Source: Candidatus Nitronereus thalassa
GTDB lineage: Bacteria > Nitrospirota > Nitrospiria > Nitrospirales > UBA8639
Reading direction: 5' to 3'
NCBI RefSeq assembly: GCF_032191465.1
Contig: NZ_JAQOUE010000001.1
Location: 992,001 to 1,056,000 of the forward strand
Length of the DNA stretch: 64,000 nucleotides
The notes below the pieces were generated by a model that was not told the DNA's origin, made no database searches, and saw nothing but the letters and a program-made list of their open reading frames with translations. Of this stretch, positions 26,247 through 35,051 are shown piece after piece. The first letter of the stretch is position 1, and every line of letters starts with the position of its first letter. A program made the position numbers and the translations under genes.

Positions 26247-28922
26247 CTAGCTCACCCGTGCAACATGCACTTCTGTGGTCTTCCAGCATGGCACATGATT
26301 GCGTTCATCAATGGTCAGGTGAAAGAGCCGACGAATTTCTTGATCGAAATGTTCAGGAAACCATGCCACGCCTACCGGAATCCGATCAACCAGCTTCACC
26401 GAAACCGTCACCTCTCCCTGCTCATTTGATAGGCACACACGAGCCCCATCCTCTACACCAATCCGATTTGCATCCATCGGATTCAAACTGAGCATTCCAG
26501 TCTCCTGGATTTCGAGGAGCCCTTTGGATCGTGTGCTGAATTTTCCTGAATGATACATCGATTGCCCGAGCACCAAGGTCATTATCCCTTCGCCGGTCAA
26601 AGCCTTCTGAGGGCGCGCATATCGAAGGTGGACATCTTCCTGAAACCCTTGGCGAAGGTAATGGTCCACGACATCCGAATTCACACGATGGGGCTTTGAC
26701 GATGGTCCTAATAAAGCATATTGAGGAATGATTCCTCGAATCTCCTTAAAAATTTCCTTGACCTCGGCATATTCCATGGGTGTATCCATCACCACGGATA
26801 GCGCCGAAAAAATTTCCCAGTCCGGCAGGCTTTCACCAAGGGGCTCAATGGAATTGCGTACCGGTTGCACATGACCTTCGCTATTCGTAAACGTCCCATC
26901 TTTTTCCACAGCCGAAGAGGCCGGAAAGATCACGTGAGCCCTTTTCGCCGTCTCGGTCATGTACAGTTCTTGGCAGACCAGGAACTCTAGAGAATCAAGG
27001 GCTTCAGATATCCTGGCATCAGAAGGCAAGGATTCAACTGGATTTTCGCCAACGATAAACATCGCTTTGAGACTTCCCTGCCTCGCTTGGTCAAACATTT
27101 CCATCATAGTCGCCCCGGGGGTCGCCGGCAGACTCAAACCCCAAATCTTTGCCAATGCGGTTTTGGCCGAGTCATTACCCACCCGTGAAGGACCAGGGAA
27201 ATAATCTGCCACCACACCCATTTCAAGAGCACCCTGCTCATTGTTTTCTTCCGCCAGCACTCCCAAGCCGGATCCTTGATCGCCATGATGGCCTGTCAGA
27301 ATCAAGAGGTCCAACAGGTTCGTCACAATGCCTTCTCCGCCAAGGGAACGAAGCACGCCCTGCCCGGCTAGCACCACCAAGCGTTCCGCTTGACTCAAGG
27401 TTTGAGACGCCGCATGAAAATGATCCGCACCCAACCCCGTTGCTTGCTCTATTTCTTGCCAGGAAATCTTTTCAACTTCGGCAATCACCGTCCGGCAAAA
27501 CTCCGGAGCCTTTCCGGATACCCGTTCATTAATCAAATTCTGCTCAGCAAGCGATTTAATCAATCCAAGTACCGCGGCATCAAAATGCCCCGGGAGCACT
27601 GTCAAATGATGAGTCGCCAATGTCGTAATATTGCTAATGGTTGAAAACGCGGGGACGGCAGTTTCCAGTGTAATCAGTTTGGCGCCGTGACGCTTGATGG
27701 CCTGCTTCACTTTCAACCCGGTAATGGGATTAGACTCGGTGATACTCGTGCCAACTAACAACACCGTATCGGCATTGACGATATCCTCAAAGGTGATGGC
27801 CCATCGATGCGTCCCTTGAATTCGCTGAAGGGCTTTGACGCCATTGATATAGCCATACCGAGCACTGCTATCGATATGATTGGTGCCGATCACGCCACGC
27901 ATGAATTTCTGAAAGGCATATAACTCTTCATTCGTACACCGGGCCGTGATGAGTCCGCCGATTGCATCGGCCCCATGCATAGTCTTCACCCGAGTCAATC
28001 CTTCGGCAGCACAATCGAGGGCTTCTTCCCATGTGACAGTGGCGAAAGATCCATCTGCTTGTCGTATGAGCGGACTTTTCAACCGGTCGGGATGGACGTT
28101 CGCATGGTACCCAAAATATCCCTTCGCACAGAGATCGCCATCGTTACGGCCCGCTCCCAATGTGGAATTCACTTCAATGAGATCTTGATTTTTTCGCTGC
28201 ACGGTCATTTGGCAACCATCACCACAAAAATTACAGATGGTCTCCGACCGTTTGAGCATCCAGGGACGGAAATCATACATCGACAATCGACTGGTGATGG
28301 CCCCCACGGGACAAATCTGAATGCATCCGCCACAGAAATCACATTCGAGTTCGTTTCCAGCCCAATGAGAGATTTTCGTCAAGGTCCCACGTCCCACAGG
28401 CGCCAACGCCTTGGCATCCATCACTTCATCACAATACCGCACGCACCGCATACAGGACACGCACCGATTCATTTGGGTTTCAATAACCGGGCTCAGATAT
28501 TCCTTGGGGAACACCCGCTTCAGCTCCGTGAAACGACTCATGGTGGGTGTGTATTCATGGGAGAAGTCTTGCAAATCGCACCGTCCGCCTTGATCGCACA
28601 CCGGGCAGTCCAGCGGGTGGTTACCGAGTAACAGTTCGAGGACAGACTTTCGAGCGGTCTCCACATGAGGGACGGAGGAACGCACCACCATGCCATCGGC
28701 CACTCGCGTACTACAGGACGTCTGAAGTTTTGGAGTTTTTTCGATTTCGACGAGGCACATCCGACAATTGGCATCGGGCTCGAGCTTCGGGTGATAACAG
28801 AAGTGCGGGATCATCACACCGACCTGACGAGCCGCCTCAATCACCAGAGTACCCTCAGGCACTTTTGCAGAAATCCCATCCACGGTGATGGTGACCATTT
28901 TTTGGATTGGAGTCGTCGCCAT
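26247..28922 (-). CDS. nuoG: NADH-quinone oxidoreductase subunit G
   Basis: The protein has 891 residues. The N-terminal part binds N1b (CYHPKLEPDANCRMC and the later C in QTSC), N5 with its histidine ligand (HPLDCPVCDQGGRCDL), and N4 (CVSCMRCVRYC with CDFCGGCIQICPVGA). CNFCGDGCQM plus the later C in GDLCAKGY supplies the off-pathway cluster N7, found in only some lineages. The rest is a molybdopterin-oxidoreductase-like domain without evidence of cofactor, ending in a small beta-barrel (SNEQGEVTVSVKLVD). It sits between nuoF (14-base gap) and nuoH. Confidence 0.95.
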   Translation of the reverse strand: MATTPIQKMVTITVDGISAKVPEGTLVIEAARQVGVMIPHFCYHPKLEPDANCRMCLVEIEKTPKLQTSCSTRVADGMVVRSSVPHVETARKSVLELLLGNHPLDCPVCDQGGRCDLQDFSHEYTPTMSRFTELKRVFPKEYLSPVIETQMNRCVSCMRCVRYCDEVMDAKALAPVGRGTLTKISHWAGNELECDFCGGCIQICPVGAITSRLSMYDFRPWMLKRSETICNFCGDGCQMTVQRKNQDLIEVNSTLGAGRNDGDLCAKGYFGYHANVHPDRLKSPLIRQADGSFATVTWEEALDCAAEGLTRVKTMHGADAIGGLITARCTNEELYAFQKFMRGVIGTNHIDSSARYGYINGVKALQRIQGTHRWAITFEDIVNADTVLLVGTSITESNPITGLKVKQAIKRHGAKLITLETAVPAFSTISNITTLATHHLTVLPGHFDAAVLGLIKSLAEQNLINERVSGKAPEFCRTVIAEVEKISWQEIEQATGLGADHFHAASQTLSQAERLVVLAGQGVLRSLGGEGIVTNLLDLLILTGHHGDQGSGLGVLAEENNEQGALEMGVVADYFPGPSRVGNDSAKTALAKIWGLSLPATPGATMMEMFDQARQGSLKAMFIVGENPVESLPSDARISEALDSLEFLVCQELYMTETAKRAHVIFPASSAVEKDGTFTNSEGHVQPVRNSIEPLGESLPDWEIFSALSVVMDTPMEYAEVKEIFKEIRGIIPQYALLGPSSKPHRVNSDVVDHYLRQGFQEDVHLRYARPQKALTGEGIMTLVLGQSMYHSGKFSTRSKGLLEIQETGMLSLNPMDANRIGVEDGARVCLSNEQGEVTVSVKLVDRIPVGVAWFPEHFDQEIRRLFHLTIDERNHVPCWKTTEVHVARVS

Positions 28923-28936
28923 AAATTTCCAAACGC

Positions 28937-30250
28937 CTATAAGCTGAGGACTGGAATTTCTCTCTCTTTTCTTGTCGCCCGAATCACTTCCGCCTCGGCA
29001 ATGAGAGTTTCATATTCATCTCGCCAGTATTTCAACGTGCTCTGTACGGGAGCAATTTCCGCATCACCAAACGCGCATACCGTTCGCCCGCCGATGTTCG
29101 AACAAATTTCCGTGAGGGTATCGAGATCACTCGGCCGACCTTGTTTATTCTGAATTCTTTGAAGAATTTGGACGATCCACGAACTCCCCTCTCTGCAAGG
29201 CGTACACTTGCCGCAGGATTCATGGTAGAAAAATTCCATGAGTCGCAACGCGGCCCACACCATGCTGGTTCCTTCCTCCATCACGGTCACGCCTCCGGAC
29301 CCTGACATGGATCCGGCCATAGCTACGGATTCGAAATCCATCTGCACATCAATGTGGTCCGGTGTCAAGAACGGCGCCGAGGCCCCTCCAGGAATAAAGG
29401 ATTTCATCGGCTTGTCCGATCGCATGCCCCCGCCTAGGTCCATGATTAAATCCCGAAATGTGGCATCCACCGGGAGTTCATAATTCCCTGGATTCTTTAC
29501 ATGCCCGCTCAAACAAAAAACTCGGGTCCCCGTACTTTTGGGAGGCACACCAATGGACGCAAACCATTCAGGCCCATGATTCACGATATGAGGGATGTTC
29601 GCCAAGGTTTCCACATTATTGACCACAGTCGGCTTTTGATAGAGTCCATGCGTGGCAGGGAAAGGTGGTTTAACCCGAGGCTTGCCGCGCTTGCCTTCTA
29701 ACGATTCGAGCAGGGCTGTTTCCTCACCGCAAATATACGCCCCGGCTCCAGCATGTACATAAAGATTAATCGTCACGCCACTGCCATAAATGTTCGAACC
29801 TAAATGACCAGCCTGCTTGGCCTCTTCGATGGCCTTCTCCAACACTTTGGCACCAAAGCGAAATTCCCCGCGGATATAGATGTACCCCGTTTCGGCACCG
29901 ATGGCGTAACAAGTAATGGCCATCCCCTCTAATACTTGGTGCGGATCGCGCTCCATCAGTTGCCGATCTTTAAATGTGCCTGGCTCACTTTCGTCTGCAT
30001 TACAGCACAAGTATTTTGGCCCAGGATGACCTTTGGGAAGAAAACTCCATTTCACCCCCGTGGGAAATCCTGCCCCGCCGCGACCACGAAGGCCCGACTT
30101 CTTAACCATCTCCACAATATCGTTTTGAGGGACGCCGGCTAACACCTTCTTGAAAGCCTGATACCCTCCCGCGGCTTCGTAATCTTGAAGCGAGCCGGTA
30201 TAGGCCGGATTGCTCATATTTTTCGTGAGAATTTTTTCAAAGGGTTTCAT
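28937..30250 (-). CDS. nuoF: NADH-quinone oxidoreductase subunit F (NADH/FMN)
   Basis: The protein has 437 residues. It oxidises NADH with FMN and starts the electron chain. GRGGAGFPTGVKWSFLP (glycine-rich NADH/FMN site), the segment ESCGKCTPCREGS and the later Cys in GGRTVCAFGDAEIAP (cluster N3) are all present. Confidence 0.95.
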   Translation of the reverse strand: MKPFEKILTKNMSNPAYTGSLQDYEAAGGYQAFKKVLAGVPQNDIVEMVKKSGLRGRGGAGFPTGVKWSFLPKGHPGPKYLCCNADESEPGTFKDRQLMERDPHQVLEGMAITCYAIGAETGYIYIRGEFRFGAKVLEKAIEEAKQAGHLGSNIYGSGVTINLYVHAGAGAYICGEETALLESLEGKRGKPRVKPPFPATHGLYQKPTVVNNVETLANIPHIVNHGPEWFASIGVPPKSTGTRVFCLSGHVKNPGNYELPVDATFRDLIMDLGGGMRSDKPMKSFIPGGASAPFLTPDHIDVQMDFESVAMAGSMSGSGGVTVMEEGTSMVWAALRLMEFFYHESCGKCTPCREGSSWIVQILQRIQNKQGRPSDLDTLTEICSNIGGRTVCAFGDAEIAPVQSTLKYWRDEYETLIAEAEVIRATRKEREIPVLSL

Positions 30251-30260
30251 AATGTTTCGG

Positions 30261-30779
30261 TCATCCCGGTTCAGGCACCATAAACGGTCCGGTTTTGAGC
30301 GGACAGTCCCCCGTCTGTTTTAAGTCGTCCAAAATCTTACCGACTTTTTCTTCCGTCAATCGTTCGTAATAATCATCATTAACTTGCATCATCGGGCCTG
30401 TCCCGCATGAGCCAAGGCATTCCACGGCACTCAGCGTGAACATTTTATCTGGGGTGGTTTGGCCCACGGAAATACCTAAATGTTGTTGCAACCATTCGAT
30501 TAAATTATCCGCTCGAACCAAGGCGCACATGAGCGACCGACATACTTGAATGTGAAACTTTCCAATGGGTTTGAGATTCAGCATCGTGTAAAACGTGGCG
30601 GTCTCAAACACCTGAGGAGGAGTCAGATCTAATATCTTCGCGATTTCCCTCATGGCCGATTGACTCACGTACCCCTCTTCCTTCTGAGCAAGGTTCAGCA
30701 ACGGCAACAAGGCGGAACGCTTGATCGGATACCGCCCAAGAAGGTCATCAATGTAGTCTTTGTGTTTTTCCAGCAACAT
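30261..30779 (-). CDS. nuoE: NADH-quinone oxidoreductase subunit E (2Fe-2S)
   Basis: The protein has 172 residues, a thioredoxin-like ferredoxin fold. Cluster N1a ligands are C-x4-C in CRSLMC and C-x3-C in CLGSC. The N-terminal helical bundle (YPIKRSALLPLLNLAQKEEGY) docks on NuoF. An 82-base gap containing a hairpin repeat follows before nuoCD. Confidence 0.95.
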   Translation of the reverse strand: MLLEKHKDYIDDLLGRYPIKRSALLPLLNLAQKEEGYVSQSAMREIAKILDLTPPQVFETATFYTMLNLKPIGKFHIQVCRSLMCALVRADNLIEWLQQHLGISVGQTTPDKMFTLSAVECLGSCGTGPMMQVNDDYYERLTEEKVGKILDDLKQTGDCPLKTGPFMVPEPG

Positions 30780-30861
30780 TCTTTCACCCGTCGCTCGTCG
30801 CTAGTTACTGGTCGCTCGTGTTTTTACGAGAAACAAGCCCCGAGCAACGAGACACAATTTT
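30780..30861. repeat. Inverted-repeat element of ACGAG/GCTCG units between nuoE and nuoCD
   Basis: The gap holds CGTCGCTCGTCGCTAGT, GGTCGCTCGTGTTTTTACGAGAA and GAGCAACGAGAC, which can pair in several registers (CTCGTG with TACGAG, GTCGCTCG with CGAGCAACGAG). It resembles the element at 33109-33220 in its word usage. No gene is present. Confidence 0.5.
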
Positions 30862-32613
30862 CTACCGATCGCATTCCCCCATGACAATATCGTAGGTTCC
30901 AAAAATCGTAATAATGTCAGAAATTAAATACCCCCGCGCCATGAAATCAAACGCCCCCATATGCACAAACGACGGCGAGCGGATTTTCAGTCGATAGGGT
31001 CTCGGCCCGCCATCACTAATGAGAAAAAATCCTAGCTCTCCTTTTGGAACTTCAGTGGCGCAATAGGTTTCTCCTTTGGGTGGCTTGAATCCCTGGGTAA
31101 AAATAATGAAATGGTGAATCAGGCTTTCCATGTCACGCATGACTTTCGGCTTTGGCGGCGGAATCACTTTCGGAAGGTCCGCGATAATCGGGCCTTCAGG
31201 CATTTGCTCCAAACATTGCTCAATGATTCGCGCACTTTGCCGCATTTCCTCTACCCGAATCCAATACCGGTCATAGGTATCACCGTCCTTGCCCACCGGC
31301 ACATCCCACTCGACTCGATCATACACACCATAGGGCTCAAGCTTTCGAACGTCGTAGGCAACCCCTGAACCACGAAGGGATGGTCCCGTAAGCCCAAAAT
31401 TTATCGCATCTTCTCCTGAAATGACGGCCACGCCTTTGGTGCGAGATAACCAAATACGATTGTTTTGAAGAAGAATATCATATTCTTTCATATGCTCCGG
31501 AAAAGTTTTTAAAAATCCTTTTAGCGAGTCGATGAGTTCTGGAGTCAAATCACTATCGACCCCACCGATTCGAAAATAATTCAAGGTCAACCGGGCGCCA
31601 CAGAGTTTCTCGAACATGTCCAATAAAACTTCCCGCTCGCGAAATGTCCAAAAGAACACCGTCATTGCGCCGATATCCAACGCTTGCGTGCCTAACCAAA
31701 ACAAATGGCCAATGATGCGTTGCATTTCCGCGACTATCGTTCGCACATATTCCGCCCGTTCAGGAATCGTCACGCCCACCAATTTCTCTACAGCCCGCAC
31801 GTAGGCGTAGTTATTGGTCATGGCACAGGTATAATCCAGCCGATCGGTATGGGGAATGACCTGCATGTAATGCAAACCTTCGGCTAACTTTTCCACACCA
31901 CGGTGCAGATATCCCATATCAGGGATAGCCTTGGACACACGCTCGCCATCAAGTTCCAGCACCACTCGCAACACGCCATGCGTACTCGGATGTTGAGGGC
32001 CCATATTTAACAACATTTCGGTTTTACGTTTGGAACTTCCTGGAGCATCTCCCGCCATGAACATATGCCGTTGATCATCTGGAATATCACCTTCAGACCA
32101 TTCACTCTCCGGCTCATCCAAGCGAGGCAAAAATTCAAAACGGCTCCGCCACCCCTTACCCTCCGCCGGAAAGTCTTTTCGTAGTGGGTGGCCCTCATCA
32201 TAATCCTCAGGCAACAGAATGCGACGAAGATCGGGGTGTCCCTCGAAACGAATACCCATGAGATCATAGACTTCACGTTCAAGGAAATCCGCGCCTTTCC
32301 ACACAGGCGTTACGGTGCCAATGACGGGGTCATCTTCCGTCACTCGCGCTTTCAGTCGAATTCGGGTGCGATGGGGCAACGACAAGAAATGATAAATCAC
32401 CTCGAAGCGCTCAGAATCGTCGGGATAATCGGCAGAACAAATATCTGTAATATGGTCAAAGGCCATTCCGGGATCGTCATGGAGAAATCGCGCGACTTCA
32501 AGGATATCCTTCGCCCGTACTTTGGCGGACAAATCTCCTCGTTTTTTGTCTTCACTCACAGACAAAACCGCAGAGGGAAATTTGGCTTGTAATGTTTCGA
32601 GTACGCGATGCAT
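30862..32613 (-). CDS. nuoCD: NADH-quinone oxidoreductase fused subunits C and D
   Basis: The protein has 583 residues. The NuoC part spans about 1-180 (with EREVYDLMGIRFEGHPDLRR), the NuoD part about 195-583. The quinone-site loop MGPQHPSTHGVLR carries both histidines, and Arg258 in HTDRLDY is the residue equivalent to the dimethylated arginine of mitochondrial NDUFS2. C-D fusion occurs in several lineages. The end RGYLISDIITIFGTYDIVMGECDR is the normal family C-terminus. Confidence 0.95.
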   Translation of the reverse strand: MHRVLETLQAKFPSAVLSVSEDKKRGDLSAKVRAKDILEVARFLHDDPGMAFDHITDICSADYPDDSERFEVIYHFLSLPHRTRIRLKARVTEDDPVIGTVTPVWKGADFLEREVYDLMGIRFEGHPDLRRILLPEDYDEGHPLRKDFPAEGKGWRSRFEFLPRLDEPESEWSEGDIPDDQRHMFMAGDAPGSSKRKTEMLLNMGPQHPSTHGVLRVVLELDGERVSKAIPDMGYLHRGVEKLAEGLHYMQVIPHTDRLDYTCAMTNNYAYVRAVEKLVGVTIPERAEYVRTIVAEMQRIIGHLFWLGTQALDIGAMTVFFWTFREREVLLDMFEKLCGARLTLNYFRIGGVDSDLTPELIDSLKGFLKTFPEHMKEYDILLQNNRIWLSRTKGVAVISGEDAINFGLTGPSLRGSGVAYDVRKLEPYGVYDRVEWDVPVGKDGDTYDRYWIRVEEMRQSARIIEQCLEQMPEGPIIADLPKVIPPPKPKVMRDMESLIHHFIIFTQGFKPPKGETYCATEVPKGELGFFLISDGGPRPYRLKIRSPSFVHMGAFDFMARGYLISDIITIFGTYDIVMGECDR

Positions 32614-32628
32614 AAATTTTGTGATTGA

Positions 32629-33108
32629 TTATTTCACAAATACTTTTTGTTGCTGAATCTTCTCTTGGAGTTTGATGAGCCCATCGATTAAGGCTTCTGG
32701 CCGTGGAGGACAGCCTGCAATGTACACATCGACCGGCACTATCTGATCCACGCCCTGCACCACGCTATAACTATTGTAGTGATTCCCCGATGTCGCACAG
32801 GACCCCATGGAAATTACATAGCGAGGTTCAGCCATTTGGTCATAAATCCGTCGAATCACCGGCGCCATTTTCCGGCAGACGGTTCCAGCTACAATCATGA
32901 CATCGGATTGGCGCGGTGAGGCACGAAACACCCCAGCGCCAAATCGATCGATGTCATATCGAGAAGACACCGACGCAATCATCTCAATGGCACAACAGGC
33001 TAATCCAAACGTCATAGGCCACAACGCCGATTTTCTCGCCCAATTGGTCAATGCATCCAAAGTGGTCGTGACCACATTCGCTTCAAACTGTCGTTCAAGA
33101 ACACTCAT
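32629..33108 (-). CDS. nuoB: NADH-quinone oxidoreductase subunit B
   Basis: The protein has 159 residues. It holds the last cluster N2: the tandem cysteines in [10 protein letters not shown], Cys in SMGSCATSG and Cys in [11 protein letters not shown]. It hands electrons to ubiquinone or menaquinone together with NuoCD. Confidence 0.95.
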   Translation of the reverse strand: MSVLERQFEANVVTTTLDALTNWARKSALWPMTFGLACCAIEMIASVSSRYDIDRFGAGVFRASPRQSDVMIVAGTVCRKMAPVIRRIYDQMAEPRYVISMGSCATSGNHYNSYSVVQGVDQIVPVDVYIAGCPPRPEALIDGLIKLQEKIQQQKVFVK

Positions 33109-33220
33109 TATTTTTGTCCTTCGTATCTCGTCGCTCGCACCTCGTTTTGGGGAATTTTTATTCTTCCATTCGCATTTCGTCTTTGTACGAAATACGCGTC
33201 ACGAAATACGAGATACGTAA
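33109..33220. repeat. Inverted-repeat element between nuoB and nuoA
   Basis: CGTATCTCGT near 33122 is the exact inverse of ACGAGATACG near 33208. In between are CGTCGCTCGCACCTCG and two ACGAAATACG copies. The whole 112-base gap is made of such short words. It shares word usage with the gap at 30780-30861. Confidence 0.55.
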
Positions 33221-33592
33221 TTAGTCCCATTCCAAGGCACCTTTCTTCCAGGCATACCAAAAGCCGACGACAAGAATGGCGATAAACAATCCCATTTCAA
33301 TCAAGCCCAACAGCCCAAGCTTCTTAAAGACCACCGCCCACGGGAACATGAAAACAATTTCAATATCAAAAATGACGAACAGCATCGCGATAATGTAATA
33401 CCTCATGGGAAATTGAATCCGCGCATCGGAAAACAGGGGGCTTCCGCTTTCATACGGGAGTAACTTGGCGCGGTAAGGATGACTCGGTCTGACCAACCAC
33501 CCTACCACCAGGGAGACAAGACCAAAGGCCAGCCCAATCATGGCAAAAATGGCAATCGGAATATAATTTAATGGTACGGCTTCAGAACCCAT
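33221..33592 (-). CDS. nuoA: NADH-quinone oxidoreductase subunit A
   Basis: The protein has 123 residues with three helices. The conserved loop reads YESGSPLFSDARIQFPMRYY; the family cysteine (YECG) is serine here, a change that also occurs elsewhere. FVIFDIEIVFMFPWA is the helix-2 signature. It is the first nuo gene, 45 bases after the methyltransferase at 33638. Confidence 0.93.
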   Translation of the reverse strand: MGSEAVPLNYIPIAIFAMIGLAFGLVSLVVGWLVRPSHPYRAKLLPYESGSPLFSDARIQFPMRYYIIAMLFVIFDIEIVFMFPWAVVFKKLGLLGLIEMGLFIAILVVGFWYAWKKGALEWD

Positions 33593-33637
33593 GAGTCGTT
33601 GTCCCTGGCTGTTAGTTATTCCAGAAAAATCGAAACC

Positions 33638-34828
33638 CTACGTCCCGCATCCCACGGGGATTAACACCCCATCAAAAAATGGCCGATGCCGAAGAGCCTG
33701 AAGGGTGGAGATCTCCACGCCTTTATGTTGGATAAGCACCTTAAAGGTCGTTCCCATTCCCTGAGGGCGCAACAACTCAATGGCCCCCTTCACCTCCGGG
33801 GATTCTTGGTCATACCCTGAAATTATTTCATCAATGCCAAGACTCATGAGGAAATGGATCAGGTTCGTGAAGCCAGTCAGCGTCAGCCCGGTTTTTTCTC
33901 CTACCTGTGCCAGGTTGGAAAAATTCACATGGGCCGTCATGTCTTGTTCACCTATCCGTTCATACGGATTGGTGGTCACCGTATGCCGGTAATAACACAT
34001 GAGAGTGCCTTCGTTCCGCTGAGGAGAAAAATAGTCTTGGCTGGTATGTCCATAATCGATGGTCAAGACAACTCCGGCGTGTAACACCCGCACTACTTCC
34101 TGCATCCATTCCACCGCATTCACATTGATTTCGGTAGTCATTCCCACCGGCAATGTCGACTCGCAAGCTTTGAGCACCTTCAACAAGTCATCCGTCGATG
34201 GCTCGTCGAGGTACTCGACAAATTGACCATCGACAAGATCAACATAGATTTCCTTCAAACCTTCGGGCTCCATTCGAACTCGGTGAACCGGAAAGGCATC
34301 GACCAATTCATTTGATAAGAAGACCCCGACCAGGGATTCATCCTTGAGGTTATTCAGGTGTGATACCCATGTCACTTTTTTGTTGATATGAGAATGGCCT
34401 TCCACTGCCTGCTTTTGAACGGTTTGCAGAAAGGGGCTTCGCTCGATAAGGATAATGGACAGCCTGGCATACAGATCAGAATCGACCTTCTTGATTTCGT
34501 CGAGGATATCCTTGATTAACCGCCCCTCACCCGGCCCCATTTCGAGCAGAGTGAAATCCGAGGGGTGCCCAAGCCGACCGTCGATTTCTTGTAATTGCCG
34601 AACCAGGATTTGTGCTAAAAGAGGAGAGACACAGGGCGCGGTGTAAAAATCTCCGCCCGCCATGCCAATAGGGAATCCGGGGCGTCCACTTTGCCCTGGA
34701 CTACTGCCAGTCGTGTAATACCCATATTCGCTATCGTATAAGGCCATTTCCATAAAATTGGCAAAGGTGATCGGATGACCAATTTCACGAATATGAGATG
34801 CAATCTTTTGTGATAATGGTGTTGCCAT
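33638..34828 (-). CDS. MidA/NDUFAF7-family SAM-dependent methyltransferase
   Basis: The protein has 396 residues from ATG 34828 (a TTG nine bases upstream gives 399). The family start PLSQKIASHIREIGHPITFA is followed by MALYDSEYGYYTTG and FYTAPCVSPLLAQIL. The SAM motif is LLEMGPGEGRLIKDIL, with the family segment VFLSNELVDAFPVHRV and the later TIDYGHTS. In mitochondria this family (NDUFAF7, MidA) dimethylates the NuoD homologue NDUFS2 and is needed for complex I assembly. Here it lies directly upstream of nuoA on the same strand, and NuoCD keeps the target arginine, so a complex-I modification role is a reasonable inference; it has not been tested. Confidence 0.88.
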   Translation of the reverse strand: MATPLSQKIASHIREIGHPITFANFMEMALYDSEYGYYTTGSSPGQSGRPGFPIGMAGGDFYTAPCVSPLLAQILVRQLQEIDGRLGHPSDFTLLEMGPGEGRLIKDILDEIKKVDSDLYARLSIILIERSPFLQTVQKQAVEGHSHINKKVTWVSHLNNLKDESLVGVFLSNELVDAFPVHRVRMEPEGLKEIYVDLVDGQFVEYLDEPSTDDLLKVLKACESTLPVGMTTEINVNAVEWMQEVVRVLHAGVVLTIDYGHTSQDYFSPQRNEGTLMCYYRHTVTTNPYERIGEQDMTAHVNFSNLAQVGEKTGLTLTGFTNLIHFLMSLGIDEIISGYDQESPEVKGAIELLRPQGMGTTFKVLIQHKGVEISTLQALRHRPFFDGVLIPVGCGT

Positions 34829-35051
34829 ATATCCCAAAAACTAAGAGTCTTGACACAAAAAACCCCATAGGACCCAAGACATCTAGGCCCAATAGGCCAA
34901 AGGAAGCATACCTTAGCTTCCACCCTAAGGGTTAGTCAAGGGATATAGGAAGGTAAACTAGCAGAAATGTGAGAGAAAATGGCCATCACAGAATCCCAAT
35001 TTTCGGAAAACTTTGCAGAACTCAGATTAATGAGAGGACTGAAAAAGCGAA

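Noticed and set aside
18607-33592. Many plus-strand frames of 60-220 codons opposite the nuo genes
   Set aside because: They mirror codon bias of well-supported complex I genes and contain no recognisable domains or ribosome binding sites.
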